From NCBI GenBank assembly GCA_937876495.1, contig CALEGL010000311.1, forward strand, positions 1-16,876: a DNA stretch of 16,876 nucleotides, in the 5' to 3' direction. The position numbers and the translations under genes are program-made. Below are positions 15,301-16,876 of this stretch, one piece after another. Numbering within the stretch: position 1 is the first letter of the stretch; each line of letters starts with the position of its first letter. The DNA is from an uncultured Bifidobacterium sp. (GTDB taxonomy: Bacteria > Actinomycetota > Actinomycetes > Actinomycetales > Bifidobacteriaceae). Under the pieces are notes generated by a model. The model was not told the origin of the DNA, did no database searches, and saw nothing but the letters and a program-made list of their open reading frames with translations.

Positions 15301-16278
15301 ATGACGGTCATGAAGACGCGAGACGGCGAAACCGCCGCAGCGGCGGTGGAGTTCCACGACGCCGCCGTCGCCCTGTCGGGGCGGACCATCTGGAGCCATG
15401 CGGACTTTCGCATCCCCGCCGGGTCGGTCACGGCCATCGTCGGCACCAACGGCACGGGCAAGACGACGATGATCAGGGCCGAGCTCGGTCTGCTCCCCCT
15501 CGAATCGGGGACGGCCAGGGTGTTGGGAAGACGGCCCGGAGAATCCAACCGCCTCATCGGCTACGTCCCCCAGAGCTATGCCTCCGACGGGGACTCCCCC
15601 ATCACAGCCGAGCAGTCCGTACTGCTCGGCATGGTCGGCAATCGTTTCGGATGGCATGCGGCGAGCCGGCGGCAGCGCGCCCATGCGATCGAGATACTGC
15701 GTTTCATCGGCGTCGAGAAGCAGGCCTCGCGCAGGCTGTCCGAGCTGTCGGGTGGCCAGCGTCAGCGCGTGGCCATCGCCCAGGCGCTGGCCTCGGACCC
15801 TCACCTGCTCATGCTCGACGAGCCCCTGGCCAACCTCGATCCCGCCAGCCAGCGAGAGGTCGTCGACGTGCTGGCCCGGCTCAACGAGAACCTCGGCATG
15901 ACGATCCAGATCGTCGCCCATGACCTCAACATGCTGCTGCCCATCCTCGACGGCGCCGTCTATCTGCTCGACGGCCACGCTCACTACGCGGCGATGGATG
16001 CGGTGCTCGACCCTGAACTTCTCACGCATCTGTACGGCACGTCGATAGGCGTCGTCACCACGCCCCAGGGCGACATGTACATCACACCACGCCACGGACA
16101 TGCCACCGGCCGGCCCCTCGGCACGCGGCCGGGGACGACGGCTGCGGGGACGCCGGCACGCGACCGCACGGACGGTTCGTGCGCGCGGGACGCGTATGGG
16201 ACGGCGGGACCGACGGAGGAGCCGACGCACATCGCGGGAACGACGCAGGCGTCAGCCAACAAGGGGGATCCGCGATGA
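15301..16278 (+). CDS. Metal ABC transporter ATP-binding protein (ZnuC-like)
   Basis: A 325-residue ATPase that powers the adjacent permease. It has Walker A GTNGTGKTT (residues 48-56), the Q-loop region IGYVPQSYASD, signature LSGGQRQR, Walker B LLMLDEPLANLDP and switch His in IVAHDLNMLLP. Family members are usually about 250 residues; here a 63-residue tail (263-325) rich in Thr, Gly, Ala, Arg and some His follows YITPRHGHATG. The start is uncertain: ATG at 15301 lacks a clear Shine-Dalgarno, and ATG at 15310 is an alternative; a TTG at 15271 would lie inside the operator. The stop overlaps the permease start as ATGA, typical of coupled subunits. It is separated from the binding-protein gene by 153 bp containing a Fur/Zur-like box. 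Confidence 0.95.
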   Translation: MTVMKTRDGETAAAAVEFHDAAVALSGRTIWSHADFRIPAGSVTAIVGTNGTGKTTMIRAELGLLPLESGTARVLGRRPGESNRLIGYVPQSYASDGDSPITAEQSVLLGMVGNRFGWHAASRRQRAHAIEILRFIGVEKQASRRLSELSGGQRQRVAIAQALASDPHLLMLDEPLANLDPASQREVVDVLARLNENLGMTIQIVAHDLNMLLPILDGAVYLLDGHAHYAAMDAVLDPELLTHLYGTSIGVVTTPQGDMYITPRHGHATGRPLGTRPGTTAAGTPARDRTDGSCARDAYGTAGPTEEPTHIAGTTQASANKGDPR

Positions 16279-16876
16279 CGGGACTGAGCTTCGATCCGGA
16301 ATGGATGTCAACGCTGTCGGCCTCCTTCATGGCCAATGCCTTCGCGGCCGGGGTGTGCATTGCCGTCGCCGCGGGCGTGATGGGCTACTTCACCATCGCC
16401 AGACACTCGACCTTCGCCGCGCATGCGCTCGCCCACATCGGTCTGCCCGGGGCGACGGGAGCCGTCCTTCTGGGACTTCCCGTCTGGGCGGGGATGGGCG
16501 CCTTCGCGATGGCGGGGGCGCTCATCATCGGAGCGCTCGGCAAACGCGCCTCGCAAAGGGAGATCGCCACCGGGACGGTGCTCGCCTTCGCCACGGGACT
16601 CGGGCTGTTCTTCGCTCGCATGTCCACGGCGGCCACGCAGCAGATGCAGTCGATCCTCTTCGGCTCGATCCTCACGATCACCCGGGACCAGGTCGTCGGC
16701 TTCGCCGTCTTCGACGCCGTGCTGCTGCTCGCCATCTCGCTGATCTGGCATCCCCTGCTGTTCAGCTCCCTGGACGACCAGGTCGCGGCCGCCCGCGGCG
16801 TGCCCACCATGGCGATGAACGTGGCGTTCATGGCCATCATGGCCGGCGTCATCACCATCTCGGTGCCCGCGGTGGG
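16275..16876 (+). CDS. Metal ABC transporter permease (ZnuB-like, ABC-3 family), partial
   Basis: An open frame of 200 codons that runs off the right edge with no stop, so the C-terminus is missing (family usual length 260-300). It starts MTGLSFDPEWMSTLSASFMA, with AAGGGGG seven bases upstream and an ATGA overlap with the ATPase stop. Hydrophobic segments alternate through the frame, including AAGVCIAVAAGVMGYFTIA, TGAVLLGLPVWAGMG, VLAFATGLGLFFA, AVFDAVLLLAISLIW and AFMAIMAGVITISVPAV. The family hallmark FAAHALAHIGLPG corresponds to the common F-DALAH--LPG motif after the first helix. It forms the membrane channel for the metal delivered by the upstream lipoprotein and driven by the ATPase. 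Confidence 0.95.
   Translation, partial: MTGLSFDPEWMSTLSASFMANAFAAGVCIAVAAGVMGYFTIARHSTFAAHALAHIGLPGATGAVLLGLPVWAGMGAFAMAGALIIGALGKRASQREIATGTVLAFATGLGLFFARMSTAATQQMQSILFGSILTITRDQVVGFAVFDAVLLLAISLIWHPLLFSSLDDQVAAARGVPTMAMNVAFMAIMAGVITISVPAV

Overview
The window is a 16.9 kb piece of a high-GC Gram-positive chromosome, almost certainly from a Bifidobacterium or a close relative in Bifidobacteriaceae. The basis is the strongly bifidobacterial character of pyruvate kinase, RpsA, UvrB and FolD as I know those families, and the actinobacterial housekeeping order polA - ANTAR regulator - tRNA - Nudix - pyk - terC - uvrB - coaE - rpsA. Species cannot be settled from the sequence alone.

Layout. Bases 1-62 are not biological: they read as an error-rich Illumina Nextera P7/i7 adapter (flow-cell tail, 8-nt index, linker, transposon mosaic end), so this is the raw end of a draft contig. 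It cuts off a NIF3-family gene (minus strand). Then come polA and a PdtaR-type ANTAR response regulator, overlapping on the minus strand, preceded by a 74-nt tRNA with a CAA (Leu) anticodon but a short class I variable loop. A divergent plus-strand Nudix hydrolase ends at a 19-bp perfect-stem terminator shared with convergent pyk. A minus-strand run follows: pyk, terC, uvrB, coaE, rpsA, folD. Divergent from folD on the plus strand is a metal ABC uptake operon (solute-binding lipoprotein, ATPase, permease); the permease runs off the right end.

How the parts relate. Most genes are housekeeping: DNA repair and replication (PolA, UvrB), translation (tRNA, RpsA), glycolysis (Pyk), CoA and one-carbon cofactors (CoaE, FolD). 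The accessory part is the metal uptake operon. A Fur/Zur-family type palindrome (15262-15276) lies between the binding-protein gene and the ATPase gene, which suggests the ATPase-permease pair has its own metal-responsive promoter.

I found no prophage, insertion sequence, CRISPR array, toxin-antitoxin or defence system. The items most worth a second look are the adapter contamination, the class I tRNA-Leu(CAA), the internal Fur/Zur-like operator, and several family deviations: Tyr in the PolA O-helix, Arg-Lys in the Nudix box, Glu at a usual metal-ligand His position in the binding protein, and low-complexity tails on two transporter subunits. No gene-free stretch exceeds 300 bases.
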